Translations under genes and position numbers: made by a program | Part shown: positions 9,803 to 17,475 of the stretch, piece by piece | How the letters are laid out: every line of letters begins with the position of its first letter | How positions within the stretch are numbered: the stretch's first letter is position 1 | The notes under the pieces: generated by a model | Seen by the model: the letters and a program-made list of their open reading frames with translations, nothing else | What the model was told of the DNA's origin: nothing | Databases searched by the model: none | Source: Sulfurimonas sp. SAG-AH-194-C21 | GTDB taxonomy: Bacteria; Campylobacterota; Campylobacteria; Campylobacterales; Sulfurimonadaceae | Reading direction: 5' to 3' | Assembly: GCF_029215985.1 (NCBI RefSeq) | Contig: NZ_JAEMVC010000006.1 | Span: 31,961 to 95,960 of the forward strand | Length of the DNA stretch: 64,000 bases

Positions 9803-10294
9803 TTATTTTTTACCGATACAATCAATATTATAGTTTTTCCATAATCCACGATTAAACTGTTTGGCTTCTTTAGATAACTTATGATATTTACTTTTTAATT
9901 CACTTGGAACATATTTCTCATAAGGCATTGCATAACCATCTTTAACCATTAGCTCGTTAAATATTCCTTTAGAAGTATATACAACACATAGAGAACGATT
10001 ATATTTATCTTTACCAGTTACATCATATTTATATGATTTTCCAACCTTAACAAGCGTTTGAGCATGTACTGTGGATTGCTTACCCATTTTAACCATAGTA
10101 TCTAAAGTAAAGTTTTTACATTGCTTTACATCTCGTTTAGCTTTTTTATTTCTGTATGACTCTGGAGTATCAATATAAAGTATTCTGCATTTATCATTTG
10201 TGAAGTATAGAGTGTCTCCATCTACTACTTTTTTCAGAACTCCAACTTGAGCATTTAGCGTTAATGATATAAATACTAATACAAGTAATTTCAT
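9803..10294 (-). CDS. secreted thermonuclease-like (SNase) protein
   Basis: A 163-residue protein with a short signal peptide (about 1-15, ending LNA) and the staphylococcal nuclease fold. Motif residues are present: DGDT (D25, D27), RILYIDTPE (R37, D42, E45) and KYNRSL (R100), matching the calcium-binding aspartates and catalytic Arg/Glu/Arg of the family. It should cut DNA or RNA in the periplasm or outside the cell. Several cysteines may form disulfides. It sits three bases after the SHOCT gene in a mobile element, so it may serve defence against incoming DNA, nutrition or competition. The role is inferred. Confidence 0.88.
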   Translation of the reverse strand: MKLLVLVFISLTLNAQVGVLKKVVDGDTLYFTNDKCRILYIDTPESYRNKKAKRDVKQCKNFTLDTMVKMGKQSTVHAQTLVKVGKSYKYDVTGKDKYNRSLCVVYTSKGIFNELMVKDGYAMPYEKYVPSELKSKYHKLSKEAKQFNRGLWKNYNIDCIGKK

Positions 10295-10297
10295 AGA

Positions 10298-10684
10298 TTA
10301 GAGAATACTTGCTTTTTGTGCATTAAACTCTTCTTCTGTAATCAAGCCTTTTTCAAGCATATCTGCAAGTTTAATAAGTTTATCTATAGAATCTGTTTTT
10401 GAAGAATCCTTAGTATCAACTTCTTTCTTATCACCAAGAATTTTATCTTTCATCACTTGATACTCTTCTTCTGCAATATCACTTGCTTTCTTTTCAACTT
10501 TAGGTTTCTTTTTCTCAACTAATTTTTCTTTTACATCACCATGTTTCATAAAAAAAGCGAATAATAGTCCAAAAGGTCCAAATACAAAGCCAATAAAAAA
10601 CCAACCTATTGCACTTCTATTTCTGTTTGATGCTAGTAATGCTGCAAATATTCCGAAGAATAACCATAGAAAAAAATATCCCAT
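10298..10684 (-). CDS. SHOCT-domain membrane protein
   Basis: A 128-residue protein with two hydrophobic helices (about 2-18 and 26-46), a Lys-rich linker (about 55-70) and a C-terminal SHOCT motif (about 102-128, DKLIKLADMLEKGLITEEEF). SHOCT domains are short oligomerisation modules found at the ends of many membrane and phage-related proteins. The partner is not known. The gene lies in the cargo operon between a lipoprotein and a secreted nuclease, which suggests a membrane platform for those products. Confidence 0.8.
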   Translation of the reverse strand: MGYFFLWLFFGIFAALLASNRNRSAIGWFFIGFVFGPFGLLFAFFMKHGDVKEKLVEKKKPKVEKKASDIAEEEYQVMKDKILGDKKEVDTKDSSKTDSIDKLIKLADMLEKGLITEEEFNAQKASIL

Positions 10685-10713
10685 TTATACTATATTTTTT
10701 ATAGATTCAAACA

Positions 10714-11088
10714 TTATTTACATTCTACATCTAGGGAATATGTAGATTGACTTTTATTATCACTAAACTGTTGATTTCCAAATGATTGAGTAGTAGAGCT
10801 TGTCCCTTTATTGGACATATCAACATTACTTATTGCATAATCGTTAAATCCTTGTTCAGCACATAATTCTTTGGCTCTTTTGTAAGTATATTTCATGACC
10901 TTATTAGTATCATCATTTACACTACCTGTATAACTAACTTTATATCTATTACTTCCAATATTAAAATCAGAATAACCAACTTTTGAAGCCCATCCTGAAC
11001 CACCATACTTTTTATACTCAATACCCGCTGCACCACACCCAGTTAATACAGCTAATACTGTCAATATTCCTAAAATGTTCTTTTTCAT
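10714..11088 (-). CDS. lipoprotein (CC0125/CC1285-like)
   Basis: A 124-residue protein with a lipoprotein signal peptide and lipobox LTGC (lipid-modified C18). The mature part contains GYSD...NRYKVSYTGS, the pattern of a small family of proteobacterial lipoproteins of unknown function, and ends with a Cys pair (C96-like region and the final EC). It is the first gene of the minus-strand cargo operon and is transcribed divergently from the XRE regulator. The shared intergenic region holds a perfect inverted repeat. Confidence 0.75.
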   Translation of the reverse strand: MKKNILGILTVLAVLTGCGAAGIEYKKYGGSGWASKVGYSDFNIGSNRYKVSYTGSVNDDTNKVMKYTYKRAKELCAEQGFNDYAISNVDMSNKGTSSTTQSFGNQQFSDNKSQSTYSLDVECK

Positions 11089-11107
11089 TCTAATCCTTTA
11101 TTTACTA

Positions 11108-11140
11108 TATATAACAATGTTTATATAGTATTGTTATATA
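11108..11140. promoter_or_regulatory. inverted-repeat operator between cargo operon and XRE gene
   Basis: TATATAACAAT (11108-11118) and ATTGTTATATA (11130-11140) form a perfect 11-bp inverted repeat around an 11-base spacer. It lies 20 bases upstream of the minus-strand lipoprotein gene and 56 bases upstream of the plus-strand XRE gene. Dimeric HTH repressors of this kind usually bind such sites, and the XRE protein itself is the natural candidate. Confidence 0.6.
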
Positions 11141-11196
11141 GCATTCTATATTGATAAACTTCATGTAAATTAAAAAGACTATAAAAGTAGTGAAAT

Positions 11197-11475
11197 ATGA
11201 AAGATTTATCTGTAGTAAATGAAGAAGAGTTACTGATTTTTTATGAGACTATCTCTAAAAATGTTAAAAGATTACGAAAAGAAAAAAATAAACCTCAATT
11301 AGATTTAGTTTTAGAGATGGGATTAAAATCAACTTCATTTTATAGTAAGTGTGAAAACCTAAAAGATAATCATCATTTTAATATGGAGCATATCTATAAA
11401 ATTGCAATTGTTCTCAATGTAGATATTTGTGAATTTTTCAAAGATATAAAAACAACAACCTCAACAAATCTATAA
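11197..11475 (+). CDS. XRE-family HTH regulator
   Basis: A 92-residue protein made almost only of a Cro/CI-type helix-turn-helix domain (about 14-75, with VKRLRKEKNKPQLDLVLEMG, then SFYSKCEN and HIYKIAIVLNVD). It is the only plus-strand gene of element 1, divergent from the cargo operon and convergent with the small-terminase operon. This is the position of a lysogeny-type switch or cargo repressor. Start chosen at the first ATG. Confidence 0.85.
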   Translation: MKDLSVVNEEELLIFYETISKNVKRLRKEKNKPQLDLVLEMGLKSTSFYSKCENLKDNHHFNMEHIYKIAIVLNVDICEFFKDIKTTTSTNL

Positions 11476-11483
11476 ACTACACT

Positions 11484-11657
11484 TTACTCTATTTCAATAT
11501 AAATACAATTTTTAAATGATGGAAATTCTTTGTCAAACTCTTCTTTTGTATATTTTTTATCTCTATAGGTACATATATCATCTATAAAAAATACAATATC
11601 ATTAGTGTCTTTATGCTTTTTTTCTTCTAACTTTTGAAGTCTTAATTTTATATTCAT
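11484..11657 (-). CDS. small unknown protein, 57 residues
   Basis: A 57-residue reading frame starting MNIKLRLQKLEEKKHKD and ending CIYIEIE. Its ATG overlaps the stop of the preceding small gene as ATGA, which itself overlaps the candidate small terminase gene in the same way, so the three are translationally coupled. The charged N-terminal helix suggests a coiled coil. No family is recognised. Confidence 0.65.
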   Translation of the reverse strand: MNIKLRLQKLEEKKHKDTNDIVFFIDDICTYRDKKYTKEEFDKEFPSFKNCIYIEIE

Positions 11658-11794
11658 GACTTCAGCACTGTAATTATATGTCCTGTACCCTCACTAATAT
11701 CCTTAATTGCTATAACTCCATAACTGACTATCTCTCTTTTGTCTTTTACTTTAACAATCGCTTCTAGTTTCAAGACTCTTTTTTTCAAACTCAT
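11654..11794 (-). CDS. small unknown protein, 46 residues
   Basis: A 46-residue reading frame starting MSLKKRVLKLEAIVKVKDKR. Both ends overlap neighbouring genes by ATGA (start with the 152-residue gene, stop with the 57-residue gene). The double four-base coupling is the main evidence that it is real. No family is recognised. A role next to the candidate terminase subunit is inferred from position only. Confidence 0.65.
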   Translation of the reverse strand: MSLKKRVLKLEAIVKVKDKREIVSYGVIAIKDISEGTGHIITVLKS

Positions 11795-12249
11795 GACTCT
11801 TCCAATAGTGTTATTCGTTTGTCAAGTTCGTTCACTTCATAAGCCTTAGTAAATGTATCTAATAAGGACTTTAATTGGTTCGCCTTATCATCGCTTATAC
11901 TTCCATCAGAAACTGCTTTAAAGATACTAGAAATGACTTTTAACACATCATCACTGTTCTTTAAATTTATGGAGTTAAAAGTATCATCAAACAACCTCAA
12001 CTTTTTAGCTAAAAATATTTGTACTGTTGGATTATCAAGATTAACTGCATTATTCATAAGTGATTTACTTATCTCATGCCTAAGTTCTTTTCTTGCGTCT
12101 TTTATAGTGTCCATAAACTCCATATTAGCATACATAAGGCTCTTTGATATATTAAGAGCTTCTTGTATCTGTTTGTCATTGAAACCAGCCTTTGCTAGTT
12201 CATGAGCTTCTTGGATTACACTATCATTAATTTTTGGTTTTCGTGGCAT
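11791..12249 (-). CDS. candidate small terminase subunit
   Basis: A 152-residue protein with an N-terminal helix-turn-helix (about 8-50, IQEAHELAKAGFNDKQIQEA then ISKSLMYANM), a central helical part with NPTVQIFLAKKL, and a C-terminal helix pair (about 98-150, VSDGSISDDKANQLKSLLDT then ELDKRITLLEE). This layout is common in small terminase subunits and other phage DNA-binding proteins. In PICI satellites a self-encoded TerS redirects helper-phage packaging. The alternative is a replication-control HTH protein. It starts an operon with two tiny coupled genes. Confidence 0.5.
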   Translation of the reverse strand: MPRKPKINDSVIQEAHELAKAGFNDKQIQEALNISKSLMYANMEFMDTIKDARKELRHEISKSLMNNAVNLDNPTVQIFLAKKLRLFDDTFNSINLKNSDDVLKVISSIFKAVSDGSISDDKANQLKSLLDTFTKAYEVNELDKRITLLEES

Positions 12250-12264
12250 TTTCTTTTTCCTTTA

Positions 12265-12354
12265 TGTAAATAATGTTTTATATTCGCTGTAATAGTGTAA
12301 TTAACTGTAATTGACAAACAAGCCTATTACAGAAAATTACATATTTACACTATA
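12265..12354. promoter_or_regulatory. regulatory region with split operator-like motifs
   Basis: The 117-base gap before the candidate terminase gene contains GTAAATAATG (12265-12274), TAGTGTAA (12292-12299) and ATTTACACTATA (12343-12354). All three are pieces of the perfect 28-bp palindrome found at 17771-17798 in element 2. A shared regulator for both elements is a reasonable guess. Confidence 0.4.
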
Positions 12355-12366
12355 TAAGAAACATTA

Positions 12367-13917
12367 TTAGTTGTCTTTTACGAAATATCCTCTTGCGGAT
12401 TTTCCATTTATAGTTTTAGTATCAGATTTAAAACCTAAGCTTTTTAGTCTTCTTCCAAATTTATTTTTATTTAATGGATATTTTCCATCATCTTTGGTCG
12501 ATTGACTATATTCTGCATATAGTTCTGCTAATGGTTTAAAATACTCATCATATTCTGTTGTAGAATAGTTATGCTCTTCAATAAATAGAGAAACACTATC
12601 AGACTCTTTTTTATACTGTTCTATCGCATCAGTAACTTTCTGAGAATCCGAAAATTTCTTTGCTTGTAGTATTCTTTCAAGTCCTATGAGTATCCAGTTT
12701 AATACACCACTTAACTCATTATCAATAATTTTATTATGAAGCTCTGTATCTCTTTTTTCTTTTGCTATTGTCTTATCAAAAGGGATGATAATAAATCTTC
12801 TAAAGACAGCTTCATTATGTTCATTTACACTTGGCAACTCATTTGCATTAAATATCATTTTTGTATTACTCTCTAGCATAAAGGGATTGCCATATTTTAA
12901 TCTTGCTTGTACTGGCTCTCCACTTACTAATCTTTTAAAAATATCAATATCAATATTTTTACCTCTGATTTCACTCCCATAATTAACAAGCTTATCTTTT
13001 AGTAAGGCTCTGTTGGACTCTCCGCTATTCCTATCTGTTAAGTCTCCTAAGCTCATCATAGATATATTTGTTTTTCCTAACAAGGCTATTAAAATTTCAA
13101 AGTAGACACTCTTACCATTTGCACCACTTCCATAAAGAACTAAAGCTTTTTCTAGTTTAAGATGATTGATGAAAATATACCCTGCATACTCTTGTAATAC
13201 CTTTTGACTATCTTCATCAAGAACATCATTTAAGTATTTCTTGAATATAGGAGCTGTAGCTTTTTTGTTGTATTCAAAGGGTAAAACATATTTGAGAAAA
13301 TCATCTCTTTTATGCTCTCTTAATTTTACTGAATTTTGTGTAACTTCTAAAGTACCATTTAAACAATTCAAAAGTACAACTTTCTTATTGTCAGGTGCTC
13401 TATAAAAATCAGAACTTGCCAAAAACTGCTTGTATAAATCATCCTTAAATCTATGTGTTTCAGCTTTTGCAGGGCTATAAAAATTCATTTTCTTAGCAAT
13501 ACTTTTAAAGAATTTATATAAATCATCTTTAAAACATTGAGTCCAGTATCTTCCATTATAAAGATAAATAAAATCATTCTCTCGTGCTAAATTCCATCCT
13601 TGTTTTTTACCAATAGAAATAAGTTTATGTGCTATCGCTACTATGTAAAGATTATCAGGGATTTTAGTTATAGAAATTAGTCCTGCATCATCTGTAAATT
13701 TTAATAGAGGATCTTTAATTTCTGTATTTAAAACTTTTACTAAACTAATATCATTTGGGATACTATTTATCATTAATTTAAAAATTTCATCTGTTTCTAG
13801 GTTTTTGTTTATTTGTTCTTTTTCAGCTATAATAGTAACATCTGTCTTACTATTTCCCTCATCATTTAAGACCACTTTTGATGAGGTGTTTAGGTCTTTT
13901 TGTAAGTTTTCAAGCAT
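12367..13917 (-). CDS. P4/D5-type primase-helicase (SF3 helicase)
   Basis: A 516-residue protein. The C-terminal half is a superfamily 3 helicase of the phage/plasmid primase P4 C-terminal class: Walker A GSGANGKS (263-270), a Walker B-like VNYGSEI (about 311-317), the sensor NANELP (357-362) and RRFIIIPF (373-380). A D5_N-like region precedes it (about 120-250). It would unwind the origin during replication of the excised element. It overlaps the TOPRIM primase gene by eight bases, so the polymerase and helicase functions are on two polypeptides. Confidence 0.92.
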   Translation of the reverse strand: MLENLQKDLNTSSKVVLNDEGNSKTDVTIIAEKEQINKNLETDEIFKLMINSIPNDISLVKVLNTEIKDPLLKFTDDAGLISITKIPDNLYIVAIAHKLISIGKKQGWNLARENDFIYLYNGRYWTQCFKDDLYKFFKSIAKKMNFYSPAKAETHRFKDDLYKQFLASSDFYRAPDNKKVVLLNCLNGTLEVTQNSVKLREHKRDDFLKYVLPFEYNKKATAPIFKKYLNDVLDEDSQKVLQEYAGYIFINHLKLEKALVLYGSGANGKSVYFEILIALLGKTNISMMSLGDLTDRNSGESNRALLKDKLVNYGSEIRGKNIDIDIFKRLVSGEPVQARLKYGNPFMLESNTKMIFNANELPSVNEHNEAVFRRFIIIPFDKTIAKEKRDTELHNKIIDNELSGVLNWILIGLERILQAKKFSDSQKVTDAIEQYKKESDSVSLFIEEHNYSTTEYDEYFKPLAELYAEYSQSTKDDGKYPLNKNKFGRRLKSLGFKSDTKTINGKSARGYFVKDN

Positions 13918-14974
13918 TACTTAATCCCTCTCTTATTTCATCTTCAAGTAGTTTTTCTATTTTGGATATATCTTTTACATAGTTCACAAAATCCATAAAA
14001 TCAAAATTCTCATTTACATCAACATCGTACCCGCCAAACGATAAAACATAGTTAGCTATTAAGTCCTGCATTTCTATAGGCTTAATGATGTTACATATAT
14101 CTTCTAACTCTTCTTTTATAGGCTTAATAGTATCTCTACACGATTTGTCATTATCAAGTAGCAAAAAGAGATTTTTATGTTTTAGTTTAGGCTTGATTTC
14201 ATTTTGAAACTGTAAATTATCTTTTATACCTTTTGCGATTGAGTCCGATTGAAATATCATATAATCAAGTTCAAATAGTCTACATATAATTGCTTCTTTC
14301 ATTCCATAACAACAAAATATATAATCACTATTTAATCTATGAGGTATGTATTTCTTATCCCCTAAAGTTTTCCATTTTATAGGTTTGCCCTCTTTGTCTT
14401 TAGCATGCTGTATCGCTATAGTTCTAATCTCATCATTTTCCTTTAAAACAATGGCTAGACTTTTATTGTATTTGTCATATACGAGCATATCTTTTAAAAC
14501 TGTTTGAACATTACTACACTGCTTTAATATATCTATATCTATAATCTTGGATATAAGCCCACTTGGCATGCCGTTAAGCTTCATTTGATTGTAGATGTTC
14601 TTTATGTCGTACTTTGGTTTTTTTGGCTCTATTTTAGGCTCTAAGTGTGTTCCTATTGATAAAAAATCAGCTACTAACTTGATAGCCTCTACTAAACCTA
14701 TTCTAAGAAAAAACTGTATATAGTCTAGTATATCGCCACCACTAAATCCTTTTACCGTTCCAAACTGTGATATATACCCCTTATCGGATATAACCATTGA
14801 TGTATCATTTACAAATTGATAACTCTTATTTATATCAATTCCCATACTCTCTAAAAACCTCTTGACTGTGTCTCTGTCTCTAATATGAGGCTCTATCTGA
14901 GCTTTGAGTTCTTTACTCTTATCTATAGGGCTTTTTTTAGCCTTATGTTTTGTAAAATCTATTATTTCTGACAT
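13910..14974 (-). CDS. TOPRIM-domain primase
   Basis: A 354-residue DnaG-like protein. Residues 70-105 (VKGFSGGDILDYIQFFL...EAIKLVADFL) match the end of the DnaG-type N-terminal region. A TOPRIM domain follows, with the catalytic Glu in YGMKEA (E227) and the DxD motif LLLDNDKS (D274, D276). No CxxC or CxxH zinc ligands are seen before the TOPRIM domain, so the zinc-binding part is degenerate or absent. It lies between an AlpA-like gene (one base gap) and the SF3 helicase (eight-base overlap): one replication operon. Confidence 0.85.
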   Translation of the reverse strand: MSEIIDFTKHKAKKSPIDKSKELKAQIEPHIRDRDTVKRFLESMGIDINKSYQFVNDTSMVISDKGYISQFGTVKGFSGGDILDYIQFFLRIGLVEAIKLVADFLSIGTHLEPKIEPKKPKYDIKNIYNQMKLNGMPSGLISKIIDIDILKQCSNVQTVLKDMLVYDKYNKSLAIVLKENDEIRTIAIQHAKDKEGKPIKWKTLGDKKYIPHRLNSDYIFCCYGMKEAIICRLFELDYMIFQSDSIAKGIKDNLQFQNEIKPKLKHKNLFLLLDNDKSCRDTIKPIKEELEDICNIIKPIEMQDLIANYVLSFGGYDVDVNENFDFMDFVNYVKDISKIEKLLEDEIREGLSNA

Positions 14975-14975
14975 T

Positions 14976-15221
14976 TTAAGCCGTTTTTACTGTTTGACTT
15001 AGATATTCAGCAACATCTATAATATTAAACCTAACACTTGCATTTTTTGAAGTACCTAGTTTAATATAGTTCGGTCCTAAGCCTTTTGAAATATTGAGAT
15101 TTATACTTGACTCGGATATACCTATTTCATTTGCAAGTTCTGATTTGTTTAGTGTGAGTTTCTTGTATTTATCGCTTAGATAATTACATAGCTGTTCAGC
15201 CTGTGGATTTGTGAAGTGCAT
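14976..15221 (-). CDS. AlpA-like helix-turn-helix protein
   Basis: An 81-residue protein with a winged HTH of the MerR/AlpA/excisionase type: LNKSELANEIGISESSINL (about 24-42), a GLGPNYIKLG wing and the conserved close VRFNIIDVAEYL. AlpA in P4-like elements activates integrase expression or acts as excision factor. Here it is the first gene of the replication operon and lies in the middle between integrase and primase. Which of those roles it has cannot be told from sequence. Confidence 0.78.
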   Translation of the reverse strand: MHFTNPQAEQLCNYLSDKYKKLTLNKSELANEIGISESSINLNISKGLGPNYIKLGTSKNASVRFNIIDVAEYLSQTVKTA

Positions 15222-15293
15222 TTGTTGCTTCCTTGTTTAAGATAGCAACAGTTTAGAAAAGTTAGTAATGAAAAACTAAAATACTTTTTACGT

Positions 15294-15980
15294 CTAAATA
15301 TATGGATTCTTGACTGTATTATCTATACTCTTATGTCTGATTTCTTTTCTGGATATATTTGTATATAGTTTATAGAAAGTATCAATTATTCTTTTTATGT
15401 TAGTGTCTGTATTATGATATTTTTCCGAATATTGATACACATGATAAATAATTAATTGGTTCTCTTTTATGTGATGGTGAAAATTTATATATTCATTTAA
15501 AGTAGTTGAAAAATGTTTTTGCAATTTATTATTTTCATCTAACTTTATCGCCTCTAAAACTTTCTTCATAGCTGGATTGTTAGCTGTATATTGTCTATAT
15601 AAATTTGAATACCTAACAAAAAAAATATAAATATCCTCATAATACTTTTTAGCATCTTTTTTGACTTTTGATAAGAATATAGACCTAAAATAATTATCTT
15701 CATATAGTTCTTTAAATCGTTTTTGAGATTCTTGCAAATCTGGAGTGTATGTGTTGTTTTTTTTATCAATATTTTTCGCTGTTAATGAATAAATATTTAA
15801 GTCACTATCATACTTTTTTATCTTATTGATTGTATTCTCAAATATACTTAGCTTTATATCAAAAGTTAAATTGTTAATTTCATCACTATCTAAATAACCA
15901 TTTCTTCTCAAATATTCATTATTATTTTCTTCATTCTCTAATTGAGTTCGTTTTTTCGAAGTAACTAAAGTTATACTCAT
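15294..15980 (-). CDS. unknown protein coupled to the integrase
   Basis: A 228-residue, Lys/Asn/Tyr-rich, mostly helical soluble protein of no recognised family. No signal peptide, membrane helix or catalytic motif is seen. A HHHIKENQLIIYHVYQY stretch is near residue 168-184. Its ATG overlaps the integrase stop as ATGA, so it is translated together with the integrase and may be an accessory factor or cargo. Very AT-rich coding. Confidence 0.7.
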   Translation of the reverse strand: MSITLVTSKKRTQLENEENNNEYLRRNGYLDSDEINNLTFDIKLSIFENTINKIKKYDSDLNIYSLTAKNIDKKNNTYTPDLQESQKRFKELYEDNYFRSIFLSKVKKDAKKYYEDIYIFFVRYSNLYRQYTANNPAMKKVLEAIKLDENNKLQKHFSTTLNEYINFHHHIKENQLIIYHVYQYSEKYHNTDTNIKRIIDTFYKLYTNISRKEIRHKSIDNTVKNPYI

Positions 15981-17065
15981 AACCCTAATCCCTTAACACT
16001 GTCACGACCTGAGTCTGGAGCTAATTTTGCATATCTAAGAGTCATATTTATATCTTTGTGATTAAGTAGTTTTTGAATGGTAAATATAGGAGTACCATTT
16101 ATTGCAAGATTTGAAGCGAATGTATGCCGTAAAGAATGTATTACTACTCTATGTTTAGGGTCTGTTACATCTTTGTTAAATAAAGTATTTAAAATTCTTT
16201 GTACTTTATCTTTCAACTGATCGTATAAATTAGCTTTATTATCCTGTAGAATAGGAGTATCAAGTTTTATGCCTTTAATTCGATTCTCTAAAAGAGACTC
16301 CAACTCATCACTACATAAAAATGCCGTGTATCTCTCATTGTTTTTTTCATCAAGTATATTGATTATTTTTGTATTGAAATTTATATCTCTTTTTGTTAGC
16401 TTTGTAATAGCTCCAACTCTTGCACCTGTTGTTAATGCTAATAATATAAATATATGTACCTGTTCATCTTCTTTTGTATATTCAAGTAGTGTTTTAATTT
16501 CATCTTGATTTAAATATCTCTCTCTTGCATTATCTACTTTTAGACTTTTTACTTTTTTTGTAGGATTGAGTGTTTTTAAAATTTCTTTATCAATAGCATA
16601 ATTAAAAACTGTACTTAGTTCTCCTATAATTGTATTAACCATCTTTGGAGAGTATTCTTTAATCTTTGTTGCTTGTAATTTTTCTATCTCATTGACTGTG
16701 ATACTTGTTATATCTCTATGCCCTAATATCGGAGTAATATGTAATTCAAATTTTCTTCTTGATAACTTATTATTTCTATTATGATTTTCTTTTAAATCGT
16801 AACTATCTTTTGCAACACTATCAAGCGTTATAATATTTTTCTTTTTTCTCTTTAACTGAGGGTCCTCTCCTAATTTCATTTTATTTATTAATTCACTTCT
16901 TTTATTATATGCGAATATTTCAGTAATGCCCACTAACTTCTTACCAACTGTAAACCATACTTTACGACCCTCATCATCTTTATAGTTGATTGAGTAACTT
17001 ATATCGCCGTTTAGTAATTGATTACGATATACCCCTGCATACTTTTTACTTTTTACTCTTGACAT
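15977..17065 (-). CDS. tyrosine-recombinase integrase
   Basis: A 362-residue phage-type integrase. The catalytic set is complete: R216 (TTGARVGAI), H310 and R313 (IHSLRHTFASNL), H336 (KLLNHKD) and Y345 (MTLRYAKL). An N-terminal DUF4102-like arm-binding part (1-70) and a SAM-like core-binding domain (about 82-165) precede them. The gene starts 149 bases from the attachment repeat, as usual for tRNA-targeting islands. Its start is directly next to the 22-bp repeat that also occurs at the left end, consistent with autoregulation or arm-site binding. Confidence 0.95.
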   Translation of the reverse strand: MSRVKSKKYAGVYRNQLLNGDISYSINYKDDEGRKVWFTVGKKLVGITEIFAYNKRSELINKMKLGEDPQLKRKKKNIITLDSVAKDSYDLKENHNRNNKLSRRKFELHITPILGHRDITSITVNEIEKLQATKIKEYSPKMVNTIIGELSTVFNYAIDKEILKTLNPTKKVKSLKVDNARERYLNQDEIKTLLEYTKEDEQVHIFILLALTTGARVGAITKLTKRDINFNTKIINILDEKNNERYTAFLCSDELESLLENRIKGIKLDTPILQDNKANLYDQLKDKVQRILNTLFNKDVTDPKHRVVIHSLRHTFASNLAINGTPIFTIQKLLNHKDINMTLRYAKLAPDSGRDSVKGLGL

Positions 17066-17066
17066 T

Positions 17067-17088
17067 TTGCTACCCTATTGCTACCCAT
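17067..17088 (+). repeat. candidate integrase arm-type sites, right end
   Basis: An exact copy of 8411-8432, holding two TTGCTACCC units 11 bp apart. It lies one base upstream of the integrase start codon. The rest of 17066-17437 contains no gene; it holds this repeat, an attachment repeat and the IS21-like repeats. Confidence 0.55.
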
Positions 17089-17213
17089 ATTTTATAAAAC
17101 TTTACAATAGTATAGCAAACTTAGTATAATTTTGAGGTTAATTATAAGCCTATTTATAGGACTATTAAGAAGTATTTGTAAAACTTTAAGAAACTTAGCA
17201 AATAGTATAATTT

Positions 17214-17240
17214 AGAGTTCGAATCTCTGAGGGTCCACCA
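17214..17240 (+). repeat. central att site between elements 1 and 2
   Basis: An exact 27-base copy of the tRNA-Ser 3' end (8312-8338), without the rest of the tRNA. It is the right end of element 1 and, in the tandem arrangement, the left end of element 2. About 30 bases after it, CAATAACCCCCTAAA resembles CAATAAACCCCCTAAA after the intact tRNA. Confidence 0.9.
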
Positions 17241-17381
17241 TCCATCTATTCAACAACATCCAAAACAGTCCAATAACCCCCTAAATTACAAACAATCATC
17301 AAAATTAGCATCCAACACAATTCACTACCATTTTATGAAGCTGATTCTTAACTCAATATAAAATCGCGGACTTTATAGAAA

Positions 17382-17475
17382 GTGGCCGAATCATCTCCGT
17401 CATAGGTGGCCGGATACTCACCATTTTTAGTGGCCGGATGATTTCGCGAGGGGTGGCCGGTTTGCTCCGTTTTTT
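17382..17475 (+). repeat. IS21-family-like multiple end repeats
   Basis: GTGGCCG(G/A) occurs four times, at 17382, 17406, 17430 and 17453, with a regular 23-24 bp period. Each unit has related bases following (GGATNATTNCG or similar). Arrays of this kind are seen at the ends of IS21-family elements where the transposase binds. No istA or istB remains, so this would be a solo end. Confidence 0.5.

Larger units (their letters stand above)
8339..17240. mobile_element. element 1: integrated satellite-like island at tRNA-Ser
   Basis: An 8.9-kb segment bounded by 27-bp direct repeats of the tRNA-Ser end. From the integrase end it holds a tyrosine integrase, an unknown gene, an AlpA-like HTH, a TOPRIM primase, a P4/D5-type primase-helicase, a candidate small terminase with two tiny coupled genes, an XRE regulator on the opposite strand and a four-gene cargo operon (lipoprotein, SHOCT protein, secreted nuclease, membrane-anchored protein). 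There are no capsid, tail, portal or lysis genes. The composition fits a phage satellite (P4 or PICI type) or a small integrative plasmid-like island. Confidence 0.85.

Noticed and set aside
15566..15769. 67-codon frame on the minus strand inside the unknown integrase-coupled gene
   Set aside because: Out-of-frame shadow of the 228-residue gene with no start signal.
17382..17475. Regular 24-bp repeats considered as a CRISPR array
   Set aside because: Only about 8 bases are conserved per unit, there are four units, no spacers of constant length and no cas genes.
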